This document shows positions 32,723 to 34,126 of a DNA stretch of 34,126 nucleotides, in pieces. The DNA comes from Novosphingobium nitrogenifigens DSM 19370 (GTDB taxonomy: Bacteria; Pseudomonadota; Alphaproteobacteria; Sphingomonadales; Sphingomonadaceae): the NCBI RefSeq assembly GCF_000192575.1, contig NZ_GL876933.1:864296-898421 (forward strand), in the 5' to 3' direction. Below the pieces are notes generated by a model. It saw only the letters and a list, made by a program, of their open reading frames with translations, made no database searches and was not told the DNA's origin. Each line of letters opens with the position of its first letter. The stretch's first letter is position 1. The position numbers were made by a program, and so were the translations under genes.

Positions 32723-34106
32723 CGATGCGGTCCCCGATCCGAGCCAGGATCGACGTGCCGCCGCCTTTCGCCTCGATCCGGTCGGACAGGCGATAGAGGC
32801 CGTAGAGCGCGTTGACCGCGCCCCAGCGCAGTGGTTCGGGCTCCCACGGGCGGACCTTGTGATTGACCCACGGCAGCGTGACGAGATCGCTCTGCCGCCC
32901 GAGCACGAGATCGGCAAGCGTGCGCCCGGCGACGTTGGACGTGGAAACGCCCAGCCCGACATAGCCGCCCGCCCAGCCCATGCGGGTCGCAGGATCGAAC
33001 CCGACGCTGGTGCACCAGTCACGCGGAACGCCGAGCGTGCCGCACCACGCATGATCGATGCCGATCCCGGCAAGGCTGGGGAACAGGCGCATGAGCGTCG
33101 CGTGCAGGATGCGGATCGTGCCGGCCTGCGTCTGCCCGTCGCGATCAAGGGCCGATCCGAAGCGATAGGGAATGCCGCGCCCGCCAAAAGCGATGCGGCC
33201 TTCGCGCGTGCGCTGGGCATAGAAATAGGCGTGGGCATAGTCGGCGACGATTTCGTGGCCTTCCCAGCCGATTTCGCGCCATTGCGCGGGCGACAGCGGC
33301 GCGGTGGCGATGATCGCGCTGTTGAGCGGCAGCCATTCGCGGCGAAGGCCGGGCAACGAGGGGGTAAAGCCTTCGGTCGCGCGGATCACCGCGCCTGCAC
33401 GGACTGTCCCGCGATCGGTGGTGACCATGCCGGGAGCAAGTCCGGTCACGGTCGTTCCTTCGTAAAGGGCAACGCCGCGCCGTTCGACTGCCCGGGCCAG
33501 GCCGCGCACCAGCTTGGCGGGCTGGACCCGCGCCGATCCGCTGACGGCAAGTCCGCCGACGCCGCCCGCGACGCGCAACCGCGATGCAAGGCCCGCACCA
33601 TCAAGAGTGGTGAGCCGCGAGGCGGGGAAATCCCACGCCGCCAGTTCAGCAAGGTCCGCGTCCCGGCGTTCGAGTTGCGCCGCGCAAGTTGCGACCATCA
33701 GCTTGTCACAGCGCAGGATGTCGGCGTCGATGTCTTCCTCGGCGGCGCGGGCAATCACTTCATCGACTGATCCGGCCATGGCGGCCTGCATCGCTATCAC
33801 GCCTTCGCGGGTGCCGCCTGCCGCGATGTACTTGTCGCGCGACCATTCGAACCCGCCCGACAGCCATCCGCCGTTGCGCCCCGAGGCGCCATAGCCGCAG
33901 AACCGCTTTTCGATCACCGCGATCCTGAGCGCGGGATCGAGGCGGTTGAGGTAGAGCGCAGTCCACAGCCCGGTATAGCCACCGCCCACGATCGCCACGT
34001 CGACCGTGACATCGCCTGACAGCGGCGCGCGCGGCTGCGGCGGGCCGCCCATGTCGGCATGCCAGAAGGAAACCCGGCCGTTCGTGGTCCCGGTGAAGAT
34101 GGTCAT
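32712..34106 (-). CDS. FAD-dependent oxidoreductase, PuuB-like
   Basis: A 464-residue flavoprotein of the D-amino-acid oxidase fold. It begins with MTIFTGTTNGRVSFWHADMG and has the FAD Rossmann motif VDVAIVGGGYTGLWTALYLN (about residues 35-54) with the ADP-ribose acidic residue in VIEKRF, then GYGASGRNGGWLSGG. The C-terminal FAD block is GWAGGYVGLGVSTSNVAGR, followed by a PWVNHKVRPWEPEPLRW tail. The opening and the GASGRNGG motif are those of gamma-glutamylputrescine oxidase-like enzymes (PuuB). The substrate is unknown, and no puu genes are near. An AAGG lies upstream of the ATG at 34106. Related in fold but not in detail to the protein at 23233-24576. Confidence 0.85.
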   Translation of the reverse strand: MTIFTGTTNGRVSFWHADMGGPPQPRAPLSGDVTVDVAIVGGGYTGLWTALYLNRLDPALRIAVIEKRFCGYGASGRNGGWLSGGFEWSRDKYIAAGGTREGVIAMQAAMAGSVDEVIARAAEEDIDADILRCDKLMVATCAAQLERRDADLAELAAWDFPASRLTTLDGAGLASRLRVAGGVGGLAVSGSARVQPAKLVRGLARAVERRGVALYEGTTVTGLAPGMVTTDRGTVRAGAVIRATEGFTPSLPGLRREWLPLNSAIIATAPLSPAQWREIGWEGHEIVADYAHAYFYAQRTREGRIAFGGRGIPYRFGSALDRDGQTQAGTIRILHATLMRLFPSLAGIGIDHAWCGTLGVPRDWCTSVGFDPATRMGWAGGYVGLGVSTSNVAGRTLADLVLGRQSDLVTLPWVNHKVRPWEPEPLRWGAVNALYGLYRLSDRIEAKGGGTSILARIGDRIAGH

Positions 34107-34126
34107 GCGGCTCTTACCTTTGCGAC

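Overview
The window reads as chromosomal DNA of a GC-rich alphaproteobacterium, most likely a sphingomonad (Sphingomonadales, Novosphingobium- or Sphingobium-like). This is an inference from the base composition, the large TonB-dependent receptor beside an aromatic-ring dioxygenase operon, and the overall protein character. No rRNA, tRNA, CRISPR array, phage gene or transposase was seen. Coding density is very high: no gap between genes exceeds 300 bases, and many genes overlap by 4 to 13 bases.

Region 1 (about 168-7843) is a phenylpropanoid catabolic locus. A HcaR-type LysR regulator (minus strand) diverges from hcaE-hcaF-hcaC-hcaB, which encode the large and small dioxygenase subunits, the Rieske ferredoxin and the cis-dihydrodiol dehydrogenase for 3-phenylpropionate/cinnamate. 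hcaB is translationally coupled to mhpB, the extradiol dioxygenase that cleaves the resulting catechol. A TonB-dependent receptor follows and ends at a strong intrinsic terminator. The ferredoxin reductase (HcaD) and the enzymes after ring cleavage (MhpC and later) are absent and must come from elsewhere.

Region 2 (7951-21098) is a compact molybdenum module. It holds moaA-moaD-moaE-moaB-moeA, then a small GIY-YIG nuclease gene bracketed by inverted REP-like repeats, then moaC on the opposite strand, mobA, the molybdate transporter modABC, and an NAD-dependent formate dehydrogenase operon fdsG-fdsB-fdhD-fdsA-fdsD. Together these cover molybdate uptake, synthesis of molybdopterin and its nucleotide form, and the soluble enzyme that uses the cofactor to oxidise formate to CO2 with NADH formation.

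Region 3 (21095-34106) is a mixed accessory stretch. It contains a PilZ-domain protein, a soluble chemoreceptor with a 15-base tandem repeat, two FAD-dependent amine/amino-acid oxidase-type proteins, an AraC regulator, an NADPH-dependent FMN reductase, an AI-2E/PerM-type membrane protein, a Ca/Mg-type P-type ATPase, a MarR regulator with a 31-base near-perfect palindrome at its start, an MFS transporter coupled to it, and a secreted beta-propeller protein.

The most interesting non-coding signals are the REP-bracketed GIY-YIG unit inside the molybdenum cluster, a pair of tandem hairpins between moaE and moaB whose stems differ by a compensatory change, the MarR palindrome, and convergent gene pairs that share a palindromic stop tetranucleotide.
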